DNA of 64,000 nt from Flavobacterium frigidimaris. Its GTDB lineage: Bacteria; Bacteroidota; Bacteroidia; Flavobacteriales; Flavobacteriaceae. Shown piece after piece: positions 53,690 to 63,267 of the stretch. Numbering within the stretch: the stretch's first letter is position 1; every line of letters begins with the position of its first letter. Location of the stretch: NCBI GenBank assembly GCA_900129595.1, contig FQWG01000008.1, positions 172,055-236,054 on the forward strand, in the 5' to 3' direction. The position numbers and the translations under genes are program-made. The notes under the pieces were generated by a model that had not been told where the DNA came from, did not search any database, and worked only from the letters and a program-made list of their open reading frames with translations.

Positions 53690-54508
53690 ATGTCAGTAGC
53701 AAAAAAAGATTATAAAAGAATCACAACAAAGTCATTAATCGAAATGAAAAGCAATGGAGAGAAAATCTCTATGTTAACGGCTTACGATTTTACAATGGCA
53801 AAAATTGTTGATACCGCAGGAGTCGATGTGATTTTAGTGGGCGATTCAGCATCAAATGTTATGGCGGGTCATGAAACGACATTGCCAATTACTTTAGATC
53901 AAATGATTTATCACGCTTCATCTGTAGTTCGCGCTGTAGAAAGAGCTTTAGTTGTGGTAGATTTACCTTTTGGAAGTTACCAGTCTGATCCAAAAGAAGC
54001 TTTGCGTTCTGCTATTAGAATCATGAAAGAAAGTGGCGGTCACGCTGTGAAACTTGAAGGAGGAAAAGAAATTAAAGAATCTATCAAAAAAATATTAAAC
54101 GCAGGAATCCCGGTTATGGGACATTTGGGTTTAACACCTCAATCGATCTATAAATTTGGAACTTACAGCGTTCGCGCCAAAGAAGACGAAGAAGCAGAAA
54201 AATTAATCGCAGATGCAAAATTGCTTGAAAAAGTAGGCTGCTTTGCTGTTGTTTTAGAAAAGATCCCAGCACATTTAGCGGAGCAAGTTGCCAAAAGCAT
54301 TTCGATTCCCGTAATTGGTATTGGTGCCGGTGGCGGTGTTGACGGACAAGTATTGGTTATTCACGATATGTTGGGAATGAACAATGAATTCAGCCCGCGT
54401 TTCTTACGTCGTTACCTAAATCTTTACGAAGAAATGACAAAAGCAATTGGTCAATATGCAGCTGATGTTAAGTCGAGTGATTTTCCTAATTCTGGGGAAC
54501 AATACTAG
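53690..54508 (+). CDS. panB: 3-methyl-2-oxobutanoate hydroxymethyltransferase
   Basis: The 272-residue enzyme makes ketopantoate from ketoisovalerate and methylene-tetrahydrofolate, the first step to pantothenate. It shows [35 protein letters not shown] (the magnesium-binding aspartate), [30 protein letters not shown] and [20 protein letters not shown]. Length is standard. The stop codon lies within the first units of a repeat array. Confidence 0.96.
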   Translation: MSVAKKDYKRITTKSLIEMKSNGEKISMLTAYDFTMAKIVDTAGVDVILVGDSASNVMAGHETTLPITLDQMIYHASSVVRAVERALVVVDLPFGSYQSDPKEALRSAIRIMKESGGHAVKLEGGKEIKESIKKILNAGIPVMGHLGLTPQSIYKFGTYSVRAKEDEEAEKLIADAKLLEKVGCFAVVLEKIPAHLAEQVAKSISIPVIGIGAGGGVDGQVLVIHDMLGMNNEFSPRFLRRYLNLYEEMTKAIGQYAADVKSSDFPNSGEQY

Positions 54509-54600
54509 ATTAGACTTTCTTAGACTTCTTAGATATTAGACTTCTTAGATTTTTTTAATTTAATTTTTCAAGATCCAAGAAGTCTAAGTTGTCTACAAAT
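54507..54600. repeat. TTAGACTTCT array, left flank of the four-helix gene
   Basis: Units of TTAGACTTCT (54513-54550) run from the panB stop. An inverted unit AAGAAGTCTAAG stands at 54577-54588 and pairs with 54519-54530. The 15 bases at 54519-54533 are the exact reverse complement of 54996-55010 beyond the next gene. Confidence 0.8.
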
Positions 54601-54616
54601 AGAATAATCTAAAAAT

Positions 54617-54967
54617 ATGCATCAATTTAAAGAACTTCAAATTTGGAAAAAAAGCAGATTGTTTTGTTCTAAAATTTATAACGTAACAGCAACTTTTCCA
54701 AATGAAGAAAAGTTTGGAATTACAAATCAATTAAGGAGAGCATCTATGTCAATTCCTTCAAATATTGCAGAAGGTTCATCCAGAAATTCAAATAAAGATT
54801 TCTCCCGATTCTTGGAAATTGCAATTGGTTCTGCCTACGAAGTGGAAACACAACTGTTAATTTCATCTGACCTCGGATTTATCAATGAAGAGAACACAGC
54901 AGAATTGATAAGCCTCTTAGGAGAAATCACAAAAATGACATCAAGATTTAGAGCAACTTTACTATAA
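54617..54967 (+). CDS. Four-helix-bundle protein (S23 / rRNA intervening-sequence type)
   Basis: The 116-residue protein matches the family found in intervening sequences of 23S rRNA genes: FKELQIWKKSRLFCSKIYNV, ITNQLRRASMSIPSNIAEGS, NKDFSRFLEIAIGSAYEVETQL and LGEITKMTSRFRATLL. The fold is a four-helix bundle that forms pentamers; its function is unclear. Here it is not in rRNA but between panB and a pseudouridine synthase gene. On both sides lie arrays of one word in opposite orientation, like the terminal stem of rRNA intervening sequences. It may be a small mobile passenger. Confidence 0.9.
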   Translation: MHQFKELQIWKKSRLFCSKIYNVTATFPNEEKFGITNQLRRASMSIPSNIAEGSSRNSNKDFSRFLEIAIGSAYEVETQLLISSDLGFINEENTAELISLLGEITKMTSRFRATLL

Positions 54968-54984
54968 ATAAGCCCAAAATTTAA

Positions 54985-55045
54985 TCAAGTCAAACTCTAA
55001 GAAGTCTAAGTAAGTCTAAGTAAGTCTAAAAATCTAAGCAAGTCT
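54985..55045. repeat. AAGTCTAAGT array, right flank of the four-helix gene
   Basis: TCTAAGAAGTCTAAG (54996-55010) is followed by further ten-base units AAGTCTAAGT and degenerate forms up to the start of the next gene. Confidence 0.8.
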
Positions 55046-55048
55046 AAA

Positions 55049-55738
55049 ATGAAAATCCTTTCTAATAAAAACAATCTCCAAATTCTGCACGAAGACAATC
55101 ATATTATTGTAGTTAATAAACGTGTAGGCGATATTGTACAAGGTGACAAAACAGGAGATAAACCTTTATCTGATGTTGTAAAAGAATACATAAAAGACAA
55201 ATACAATAAACCTGGTGACGTTTTTCTGGGCGTAATTCATCGTTTAGATCGTCCTACAACCGGAATTGTGGTTTTTGCCAGAACAAGTAAAGCATTAACG
55301 AGAATGAATGAAATGTTCAGTAATCGTGAAACCCAAAAAACCTATTGGGCAGTTGTCAAGAATAAACCTCAGGAAACAACTGCCAAATTGGTTCATTATC
55401 TTAAAAGGAACGAAAAAAACAATACTTCAAAAGCACATTTGAAAGAAGTTCCGGATAGCAAACTGGCAAGTTTAGACTATACTGTTTTTAAGGAACTTCA
55501 GAATTATGTGGCTTTGGAAATTAATTTACATACAGGTCGTCATCATCAAATTCGGGCTCAGTTATCCGCTATCGGATCTCCAATAAAGGGAGATTTAAAA
55601 TATAGTTCTGACCGAAGCAATCCTGATGGTGGAATTCATCTTCACGCCAGAAAACTGGTTTTTATTCATCCCGTTTCTAAAGAAAACATTACAATTGTGG
55701 CGCCAACTCCGGATGAAACAATCTGGAATGCCATTTGA
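55049..55738 (+). CDS. RluA-family pseudouridine synthase
   Basis: The 229-residue enzyme has the RluA catalytic motif GVIHRLDRPTTGIVVFART with Asp67, then LKRNEKNN, HTGRHHQIRAQL and GDLKYSSDRSNPDGGIHLHA. It has no S4 domain, as in RluA, TruC or the shorter RluC/D relatives. It modifies uridine in rRNA or tRNA; which site cannot be told. The start codon directly follows a repeat array. Confidence 0.92.
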   Translation: MKILSNKNNLQILHEDNHIIVVNKRVGDIVQGDKTGDKPLSDVVKEYIKDKYNKPGDVFLGVIHRLDRPTTGIVVFARTSKALTRMNEMFSNRETQKTYWAVVKNKPQETTAKLVHYLKRNEKNNTSKAHLKEVPDSKLASLDYTVFKELQNYVALEINLHTGRHHQIRAQLSAIGSPIKGDLKYSSDRSNPDGGIHLHARKLVFIHPVSKENITIVAPTPDETIWNAI

Positions 55739-55812
55739 TTTTATGATACAATTGTTAATTTTTTAATTTTTATCGATTAACTTGCATAGGCAAAAACCAA
55801 GTGATCATAAAA

Positions 55813-57141
55813 ATGGACTATAAAAACGACATCGGATACAGAAAAGAAACGCTAAAAAAATTGTTGTATAACATTCAAAAAAGCGAAGACTTAATTGTAA
55901 AAGCTTTATACGATGATTTTAAAAAGCCAGAATTTGAAGCTGTTTTAACCGAAACCAACTATGTTATTTCGGAATTAAAAGACACCATCAAAAACATCAA
56001 TAAATGGGCGAAACGAAAACGTGTTTTTCCCTCTCTTCTTAATTTTCCTTCTACAGATTATATCTTTAAAGAGCCTTATGGAAATGTTTTGGTAATTGCT
56101 CCCTGGAATTATCCTTTTCAATTGGCTTTATGCCCGCTGATTTCAGCAGTTGCAGCCGGAAACAGAGTTGTTTTAAAACCTTCAGAACTTACACCCAATA
56201 CGTCAGCTATAATCGCTAGAATCGTAGAGAAAACATTTCACATCAGTCATGTCGAAGTCTTTGAAGGCGGTGTAGAAGTATCAAATAAACTCCTGGCACA
56301 ACGCTGGGACTATATTTTCTTTACAGGAAGCGTTTCTGTTGGTAAAATCGTAGCAAAAGCTGCAGCAGAGAATTTAACTCCCATCACATTAGAATTAGGA
56401 GGAAAAAATCCTTGTGTTATTGATGAAACTGCTAATCTAAAATTGGCTGCTAAACGTATTGTCTGGGGAAAATTCATCAATGCAGGACAGACTTGTATTG
56501 CACCTGATTATATCCTGATCCAAAAAAATATGAAAGTAAATTTCATTGGTTTTTTAATTGAGGAAATCATAAAAGCTTACGGCAAAAAAATGGATAAATC
56601 TCCAGATTTTGCCCGCATTATCAATACCAAAAACTGGTTGCGGCTTGCCAATATGATTGAACCTGAAAAAGTGATTTTTGGAGGAGAAACAGATGCCAAT
56701 GCCCTTTACATTTCACCCACATTAATAGAAGAACCGGCATTGGACAGTCCGGTTATGAAGGAAGAAATATTTGGACCAATTTTACCTATTTTAACTTATG
56801 AGTCACAATCTGATATAGAAGATGTAATCAATCGGTATGAGAAACCTCTTGCATTTTATATTTTTTCGGAAAATAAATCATTTGCTAAAAAATTAATTAA
56901 AACCTATTCTTTTGGCGGCGGCTGCATTAATGATACAGTTGTTCATTTTTCTAACAAAAGACTGCCTTTCGGAGGTGTCGGACACAGTGGTATTGGCGCT
57001 TACCACGGCCAATTGAGCTTTGACATATTTTCTCACCATAAAGCCATAGTAAAAAAAGGCAATTGGCTCGATTTACCAATGCGATATGCCCCTTATAAAG
57101 GTAAATTAGCTTCTATAAAAAAAGTATTAGACTGGATATAA
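55813..57141 (+). CDS. Aldehyde dehydrogenase, class 3-like
   Basis: The 442-residue enzyme oxidises aldehydes with NAD(P). It has APWNYPFQLALCPLISAVAA, FTGSVSVGKIVAKAA, the catalytic glutamate Glu194 in LELGGKNP and the nucleophile Cys228 in NAGQTCIAPDY. PFGGVGHSGIGAYHG stands near the end, followed by a C-terminal hydrophobic-basic tail. The length and the NYPF motif fit fatty-aldehyde or coniferyl-aldehyde types. I use ATG 55813; a GTG 12 bases earlier is possible. Confidence 0.94.
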   Translation: MDYKNDIGYRKETLKKLLYNIQKSEDLIVKALYDDFKKPEFEAVLTETNYVISELKDTIKNINKWAKRKRVFPSLLNFPSTDYIFKEPYGNVLVIAPWNYPFQLALCPLISAVAAGNRVVLKPSELTPNTSAIIARIVEKTFHISHVEVFEGGVEVSNKLLAQRWDYIFFTGSVSVGKIVAKAAAENLTPITLELGGKNPCVIDETANLKLAAKRIVWGKFINAGQTCIAPDYILIQKNMKVNFIGFLIEEIIKAYGKKMDKSPDFARIINTKNWLRLANMIEPEKVIFGGETDANALYISPTLIEEPALDSPVMKEEIFGPILPILTYESQSDIEDVINRYEKPLAFYIFSENKSFAKKLIKTYSFGGGCINDTVVHFSNKRLPFGGVGHSGIGAYHGQLSFDIFSHHKAIVKKGNWLDLPMRYAPYKGKLASIKKVLDWI

Positions 57142-57262
57142 CAACGAAAAACAATTTCCTAATGTTTGCAGATTTTCATACGCGTTTGATTAAAAATATT
57201 ATATTTACGTCATATATTTATCTTTAAACGACAGAATATAAAACAATTCCAGTTAATAAAAA

Positions 57263-58054
57263 ATGAAATCTACCGTTGAACAAATCAAAGACATTCAGAA
57301 TCATGGTTATACCTTAGATTTTTCAAATGTCTTTAACAATGCTTTTGAAAATTATAAAAAAATAGCCCTTTATGCCGGATTAATATTATTAGTATTTTCG
57401 ATACTTTTTGGTATTGTCGGTTCTATTGTATTAGCAGCAATTTTTGGTGCAGAAAAATTAAGTAATCCCGCCTTTTTTACTATTCAGCCTATACATCTTT
57501 CCAGTCTTGAAGTAGTTTATTATGTTGCAGGAACCGTTATTTTTTCAGCATTGTTAAGCCCTTTTAGTGCAGGATTTCTAAAAATGGCTTATTGTGCTGA
57601 CAGGGATGAGCAATTTAATGTTTCAACTATTTTTACTTATTACAAAACCAGTCATTTTTTTCAAATATTTCTGGCAACGGCAACAATTTCACTATTTAGT
57701 GCCTCTATATCGACATTTCTGGAAATTCAAAAACTCAGTAATTTAGGAATTTTGGTCTCATTGATAATTTCTTATTTTACGTTTTTAACAATTCCGCTTA
57801 TAGTATTTGGAAACTTAAAAGCGATTGATGCCATAAAATCCAGTTTCATACTAATTTCAAAACAACCTGTTGTACTTATGGGCTTAATGATTACGATTGT
57901 TATTGCTCTAATTGTGGGATTTATGGCTTTTTTTATTGGAATTCTGTTTACTGTTCCTCTTAGCTATTCAATGACATATGCCATATATTTTGCCATTTTT
58001 AAAAATATAAAAGAAGATCCAATTGATTCAATTGGGCAATCGGATTTAGAATAA
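57263..58054 (+). CDS. Integral membrane protein of unknown function
   Basis: The 263-residue protein has six or so membrane helices (about 37-62, 88-112, 130-150, 160-183, 195-222 and 225-245). The N-terminus reads DFSNVFNNAFENYKKIALYA, as in the Bacteroidetes membrane proteins often misnamed carotene monooxygenase and related to glycerophosphodiesterase membrane domains. TATCTTTA at 57219-57226 is a near -7 element. Function is unknown. Confidence 0.78.
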   Translation: MKSTVEQIKDIQNHGYTLDFSNVFNNAFENYKKIALYAGLILLVFSILFGIVGSIVLAAIFGAEKLSNPAFFTIQPIHLSSLEVVYYVAGTVIFSALLSPFSAGFLKMAYCADRDEQFNVSTIFTYYKTSHFFQIFLATATISLFSASISTFLEIQKLSNLGILVSLIISYFTFLTIPLIVFGNLKAIDAIKSSFILISKQPVVLMGLMITIVIALIVGFMAFFIGILFTVPLSYSMTYAIYFAIFKNIKEDPIDSIGQSDLE

Positions 58055-58145
58055 AATAGAAAATTCCATATAAAAAGAGAGCCTAACCTACTCTGTTTTT
58101 GAATTTTCAAAAAACATTTTACTAAACCAACATACCCCAAAATCT

Positions 58146-61100
58146 ATGGTAGAAGACTATAGTTTTTTCAATTCACTGATTTCAGGAATTGCCAGTCTTG
58201 GTAATCCCCTAAAATCAATTATTACAAACTGGTATGTTTTCTCCTCAGATATTATTTTTTTCCACAATCCTAAACTCGTAGTTTTAGGACTAATACTATT
58301 TGGTTTTCTTGCCATTCTGGTTTATCAATTCTTTAGAATCAAAAGCAAAATTGGTTATTTTATCGAAAGGAAACTGGAAGTAGAAACCGCAAACAGAGAA
58401 TACCAACTGTATATCTTGTTTTTTGGCATTGCCATTATTGTAATCGAAATCATCAATGAAATTTTTAAAATCAGACCTAAAAGCTTATTGATTTTAAATT
58501 TATCGATAGGTTTTGCAGTGCTGCTTATTTATCTCATAACAGATAAAGTAAAATTTTTACGAAACAACATTCAGCCCATATTCATATTCTTTTTCTTTAT
58601 TTACATTAGTTATGTCTTGCACAATATTATTGTTTTATCAAATGATGTTGTACCAATAATCGTTTTTTTAATTTCATTTTTCTTTTCTTACAGCATCCTG
58701 AAGCCCATAAAAATTTATTGGTTTTTCGTTGCTTTGGTTTTTATTTTTTTGGTTATAACAGTCATTTTTGATCTGATTCCATTACGATCTTCAATTTTAT
58801 TAATTAATTTCTGCATTCTGATTTTTATTCTCAATCAGGTAAAATATGCCGTTTTATTAAACAATTTAGATAATTTCAGGTTTACAAACGAAATTGTTCA
58901 TAAAGGAAACTCCTTGACAATTGCCACCAATAAAAAAAATGAAGTCTTATTTTGCAGTGAGACTATAACTTCAATTTTGGGTTATTTGCCGGATGAAGTG
59001 ATCGGTTTAAAGTTTTGGCAACTAACAAAAGAAACTGATTTTATTGAAGATATAAAAAACTTAAATCACGAAGAAAACAAATTATATATTCGAAAATTAA
59101 AAAGTAAAAATGGCGAATACAAGTACATTCAATGGAAAGATAAAAAATTCTCTGAGGACTTAATCATAAGCATTGGCCAGGATGTTACCGAACAAATAAA
59201 TGTACAGGACCAATACAAAAACCTGATTCAGACTGCTACCGATATCATTTTTGAAATTGACAATGATGGCTGCTTTACTTTTGTAAATGACTTTGGTTTT
59301 TCGATTCTGGGATATGCTGAAAACGAAATTATTTCACAACACTATTCCAATTTTATTCATGAAAATTACCAAAGAAATGCAGTTGATTTTTATGAAAATC
59401 TGGATTCAAACGAAAACAACTTTCCAACAATTGAAATTCCGATTCTAAAGAAAGACGGAAAATCACTGTGGATTTCACAAAAAATCATAATCCGTAAAAA
59501 TGATTTAGGCCAGACCATTGGCTATGCCGGAATCGCCAGAGACATTACGGATATTAAAAACATAGAAAACGAGAAAAAAAAGCGGATTAAAAAAATCGAA
59601 GCCTACAATAATTCAACGAAAAGATTATCAACTTCAGATTTTAGTAAATATGATCATCTAAATACTGTAATCGATTATATTATTAAAGAAGCGGCGACTG
59701 TAACCAAAACAAATCGCGTAAGTTTCTGGAAATACTCTAAAGATATAATTACTTGTAAAAATCTATTCAGTGTAGATAAACAAAGGTTAAGCGATAAAAA
59801 TATTCTCGATAAAGAATCATATCCCATTTATTTTGAAACTTTAAAAAACAAAGCCATCATAAATGCTCCAGATGTATTTAATAAATTAGAAACCTCTGAA
59901 TTTCAAAAGCTTTATTTTACAAAAAATCATATCAAATCAATGCTGGATGTCCCAATATTCCTGAGTGGACAATTAGCTGGTGTTATTTGTTTTGAAAGCA
60001 CAGAAGAAAAAAGAGACTGGGATAATGAAGATATCACCTATGCCCGAACTATATCAGATGTAATTTCTATTGCCATTTCTTCACAAATGCGACTTGAAGC
60101 TGAACGAAGATTAGAATTTAAGAGCCAGTTGCTTTATGCTCTTTCTCAATGTACGGAGAAGTTCTTACTGAGTAAAACCACTCACGAAATGTTTCAGGAA
60201 ACTTATGAGCTAATTGGCAAAGCAGCAAAAGTAGACCATATGTACTACTATGAAAGAGATCTTGCAACTGAAACTATATCGCAGAAATACAAATGGTCCA
60301 GAAAAGGAATCAAACATCAATCAACCAATTTGCAACAGCTCACAAAAGACAACTTGCAAGAAATTTATGAAGCTGTAAGAAACAGAAAAATTCTAAACAA
60401 ACTCACGCGCAAACTTGATAATACTTTTTTCAAAAATTTGTTAATCGATAATGAAATCAAATCAATTTTGATTTTGCCTTTATATATCAATGATGTCTTT
60501 ACGGGTTTTATTGCTTTTGATGATTGCACCAACGAAAGAAAATGGTCAGAAGAAGAAATCTATATCTTTCAGGTTCTTGCCAATAATATTTCATCAGCAT
60601 TAGAAAGAAACCGAAATGAGGCTAAAATACTCGAAAGTGAAGAGAAATTTAAATTAATAGCCAATAATATTCCCGGAACAGTTTATCTCTCGAAATTCGA
60701 TGCCTTTTCGACTAAAATATTTCTTAATGATGAAATTTTAAATTTAACAGGTTACTCAAAATCGGAATTTATTGAAAACAACTTATCCTTTTTATCCCTT
60801 ATTCACCCCGATGACAAAGATGAAGTGATCAACAATCAAATTGATAACCTTCAAAACGGAATACCTTTGCATAATATTTACCGGATTCGCAGAAAAACCG
60901 GGGAATATATATGGGTAGAAGAATTTGGAGATGTTATTAAAAAAGGAACAGAAATTGAGTTTGTGGGCGGGATTTATTTTGATATCACGAACAAAAAAGA
61001 AACTGAAGATGCCATAAAAGCCAAACAACTGGCTGAAGCTGCAAATAAATCCAAATCAGATTTCCTTGCCAATATGTCCCATGAAATCAGAACGCCACTA

Positions 61101-62198
61101 AATGGTATAATAGGTTTTACCCATTTGTTGATGAAAACTGACCTCGAAGAAATTCAGGAAAAATACATGACTACGATCAATCAATCTGCACATTCGTTGT
61201 TAGAGATTATAAATGACATCCTAGATTTTTCTAAAATTGAAGCCGGCAAACTAGAACTATTCATAGACTTATATGACATTAAAAAAGTATTAGGTCAGGT
61301 TTTTGATTTAATTGTTTACGAATCGAATCAAAAAAACCTTCAACTGGAATTAAATGTCGACGACGATGTCCCTAAATACATTTGGACAGATATTGTCAGG
61401 ATCAAACAAATTTTAATCAACTTACTTTCAAACGCAGTAAAATTCACAAACGAAGGTTCTATAAAACTGAACGTTTCTATTCTCGATAAGAATAAAAACG
61501 ATACTTGTATGATCCGATTCTCCGTTATTGACACCGGAATTGGAATTTTGGAAAAAAATCGAAATAAAATCTTCAAAGCTTTTTCACAGGAAGACAGTTC
61601 TACAACAAGAAAATTTGGAGGAACCGGTTTAGGATTAACGATTTCAAATCAGTTATTAGCCCTAATGGAAAGTAAATTACAATTGGAAAGCAAAATTGAT
61701 GTAGGCAGTAATTTTTATTTTGACTTAAATTTAAAAACAAGCAACGAAAGTATCAACGAAAAGTACAATGCCGAATTAAAAAAAATCAATTCTGAACTGA
61801 GTTTTGAAAATAATACTAAAAATCATAAAAACATTACATTTTTAATTGTCGAAGACAACAAAGTAAACATGTTGTTACTCAAAACTATTATTAAAAACTT
61901 ATATAATACTGCTCATATCTATGAATGTGAAAATGGGTATGAAGCCGTAAATCAGTTTGAAAGCATTAATCCCGATCTTGTTTTTATGGATATTCAGATG
62001 CCAATTATGAACGGTTATGAAACGACCAAAGCCATTAGAAATATCCCCACAGGAAAAAACATTCCGATAATAGCCGTAACAGCAGGCGCTGAGAAAGACG
62101 AGAGAAATAAATGCCTGTCAGCAGGAATGGATGATTATATTTCAAAACCAATTATCAAAGGAACTGTAGAAGAAGCTCTAGTAAAATGGTTAAAATAG
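58146..62198 (+). CDS. Seven-helix hybrid sensor histidine kinase with PAS, GAF and receiver domains
   Basis: The 1350-residue protein has seven N-terminal membrane helices (about 35-240). Two PAS domains follow (about 255-345 and 355-475), then two GAF domains (about 490-650 and 660-820) and a third PAS domain with PAC (about 830-950). The kinase core has His979 in MSHEIRTPLNG, the N-box LLSNAVKF near 1090 and GGTGLGLTI. A C-terminal receiver has Asp1282 in VFMDIQMPIMNG. It should pass phosphate to its own receiver and on to an unlinked partner; no phosphotransfer or DNA-binding gene is adjacent. The unusual part is the membrane module, which may sense a lipid or small ligand. Confidence 0.93.
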   Translation: MVEDYSFFNSLISGIASLGNPLKSIITNWYVFSSDIIFFHNPKLVVLGLILFGFLAILVYQFFRIKSKIGYFIERKLEVETANREYQLYILFFGIAIIVIEIINEIFKIRPKSLLILNLSIGFAVLLIYLITDKVKFLRNNIQPIFIFFFFIYISYVLHNIIVLSNDVVPIIVFLISFFFSYSILKPIKIYWFFVALVFIFLVITVIFDLIPLRSSILLINFCILIFILNQVKYAVLLNNLDNFRFTNEIVHKGNSLTIATNKKNEVLFCSETITSILGYLPDEVIGLKFWQLTKETDFIEDIKNLNHEENKLYIRKLKSKNGEYKYIQWKDKKFSEDLIISIGQDVTEQINVQDQYKNLIQTATDIIFEIDNDGCFTFVNDFGFSILGYAENEIISQHYSNFIHENYQRNAVDFYENLDSNENNFPTIEIPILKKDGKSLWISQKIIIRKNDLGQTIGYAGIARDITDIKNIENEKKKRIKKIEAYNNSTKRLSTSDFSKYDHLNTVIDYIIKEAATVTKTNRVSFWKYSKDIITCKNLFSVDKQRLSDKNILDKESYPIYFETLKNKAIINAPDVFNKLETSEFQKLYFTKNHIKSMLDVPIFLSGQLAGVICFESTEEKRDWDNEDITYARTISDVISIAISSQMRLEAERRLEFKSQLLYALSQCTEKFLLSKTTHEMFQETYELIGKAAKVDHMYYYERDLATETISQKYKWSRKGIKHQSTNLQQLTKDNLQEIYEAVRNRKILNKLTRKLDNTFFKNLLIDNEIKSILILPLYINDVFTGFIAFDDCTNERKWSEEEIYIFQVLANNISSALERNRNEAKILESEEKFKLIANNIPGTVYLSKFDAFSTKIFLNDEILNLTGYSKSEFIENNLSFLSLIHPDDKDEVINNQIDNLQNGIPLHNIYRIRRKTGEYIWVEEFGDVIKKGTEIEFVGGIYFDITNKKETEDAIKAKQLAEAANKSKSDFLANMSHEIRTPLNGIIGFTHLLMKTDLEEIQEKYMTTINQSAHSLLEIINDILDFSKIEAGKLELFIDLYDIKKVLGQVFDLIVYESNQKNLQLELNVDDDVPKYIWTDIVRIKQILINLLSNAVKFTNEGSIKLNVSILDKNKNDTCMIRFSVIDTGIGILEKNRNKIFKAFSQEDSSTTRKFGGTGLGLTISNQLLALMESKLQLESKIDVGSNFYFDLNLKTSNESINEKYNAELKKINSELSFENNTKNHKNITFLIVEDNKVNMLLLKTIIKNLYNTAHIYECENGYEAVNQFESINPDLVFMDIQMPIMNGYETTKAIRNIPTGKNIPIIAVTAGAEKDERNKCLSAGMDDYISKPIIKGTVEEALVKWLK

Positions 62199-62244
62199 TT
62201 TAAACTAAATTGTATTAATTAACGTATAATTCCCAAAAAAAATA

Positions 62245-62252
62245 TAAATTCG
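62245..62252 (+). promoter_or_regulatory. Possible variant -7 element of the metalloprotease gene
   Basis: TAAATTCG, 40 bases before the start codon at 62293, as also seen before lpdA and the gene at 34891. Confidence 0.35.
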
Positions 62253-62292
62253 TACAACATAAAACACAAAATAAACTAAAATACAATATTAT

Positions 62293-63144
62293 ATGAAGTG
62301 GCAAGGCAGAAGACAAAGTGATAATGTAGAAGACAGAAGAGGCCTTTCTGGCGGAAAAGTAGCCGTTGGAGGCGGTGTTATTGGTATTATTATTTTGTTA
62401 CTGAATGTTTTTGGCGGCGAAAATGGCCAGACTATAGGAAATGTATTAGAGCAAATGCAAGGCGGTCAGCAAACACAAACTGAAGCAGCAGCGCCATTAA
62501 GTAAAGAAGATGAAGAAATGGGTAATTTTGTTAGAGTAATTCTGGCAGACAATGAAGATATCTGGAGTAAAATATTTGCTGAACATGGGATGAAGTACAA
62601 AAATCCTAAATTAGTACTTTTTAGAGGCTCTGTAAATACCGCTTGTGGTGGTGCATCGTCTGCATCCGGACCATTTTATTGTCCTGGGGATCAAAAAGTA
62701 TATATGGACTTAGGTTTTTTTGAAGAACTTAAAACTAAATTTGGTGCAAAGGGTGGTGATTTTGCTATCGCCTATGTTATCGCACACGAAATAGGGCATC
62801 ACATACAAACCTTACTGGGAACTTCAGCAAAAATGCGTGAGGCACAGGAAGGAAAAAGTCAAGCGCAAGCAAACAAACTTTCCGTTGCTTTAGAATTACA
62901 GGCGGATTTTTATGCAGGAGTGTGGACACATTATAATCAGGAAAACTTAGATACAGGAGATATCGAAGAAGCTCTAAGTGCCGCTAATGCAGTTGGTGAC
63001 GATGCTATTCAAAGCAAAATGTCCGGTCAGGTAGTTCCTGATTCCTTTACACACGGAACATCGGAACAAAGAATGTACTGGTTTAAAAAAGGTTTCAAAA
63101 CCGGAGATATCAACCAGGGAAATACTTTCGAAGAAATAAGATAA
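62293..63144 (+). CDS. YpfJ-type neutral zinc metallopeptidase
   Basis: The 283-residue protein fits the YpfJ/KPN_02809 family. It has the N-terminal MKWQGRRQSDNVEDRRG and one membrane helix at 23-40, then a low-complexity linker. The domain has ACGGASSASGPFYCPGDQKVY and the zinc motif HEIGH (165-169), with SVALELQADFYAGVW supplying the third ligand region. It should be anchored in the inner membrane with its catalytic part outside the cytoplasm. The substrate is unknown. A terminator follows at 63174. Confidence 0.93.
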   Translation: MKWQGRRQSDNVEDRRGLSGGKVAVGGGVIGIIILLLNVFGGENGQTIGNVLEQMQGGQQTQTEAAAPLSKEDEEMGNFVRVILADNEDIWSKIFAEHGMKYKNPKLVLFRGSVNTACGGASSASGPFYCPGDQKVYMDLGFFEELKTKFGAKGGDFAIAYVIAHEIGHHIQTLLGTSAKMREAQEGKSQAQANKLSVALELQADFYAGVWTHYNQENLDTGDIEEALSAANAVGDDAIQSKMSGQVVPDSFTHGTSEQRMYWFKKGFKTGDINQGNTFEEIR

Positions 63145-63173
63145 TTCATAAACCAAACTATTATAACCAAATG

Positions 63174-63201
63174 AGCATGATTAACGTCATGCTTTTTTTT
63201 G
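63174..63201 (+). terminator. Terminator of the metalloprotease gene
   Basis: A 7-bp stem (63174-63180 with 63187-63193), six-base loop and eight T. Confidence 0.85.
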
Positions 63202-63267
63202 TTTTTAATAATGTATGGCTTAAACAAACTTTATTACAGAATTCAAAATATCATCCACTTACGTACT

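Noticed and set aside
54985..55045. A possible CRISPR-like array
   Set aside because: The units are about 10 bases, contiguous and degenerate, with no spacers and no cas genes.
62974..63227. Minus-strand frames over the end of the metalloprotease gene
   Set aside because: They overlap a well-supported gene and its terminator and show no features.
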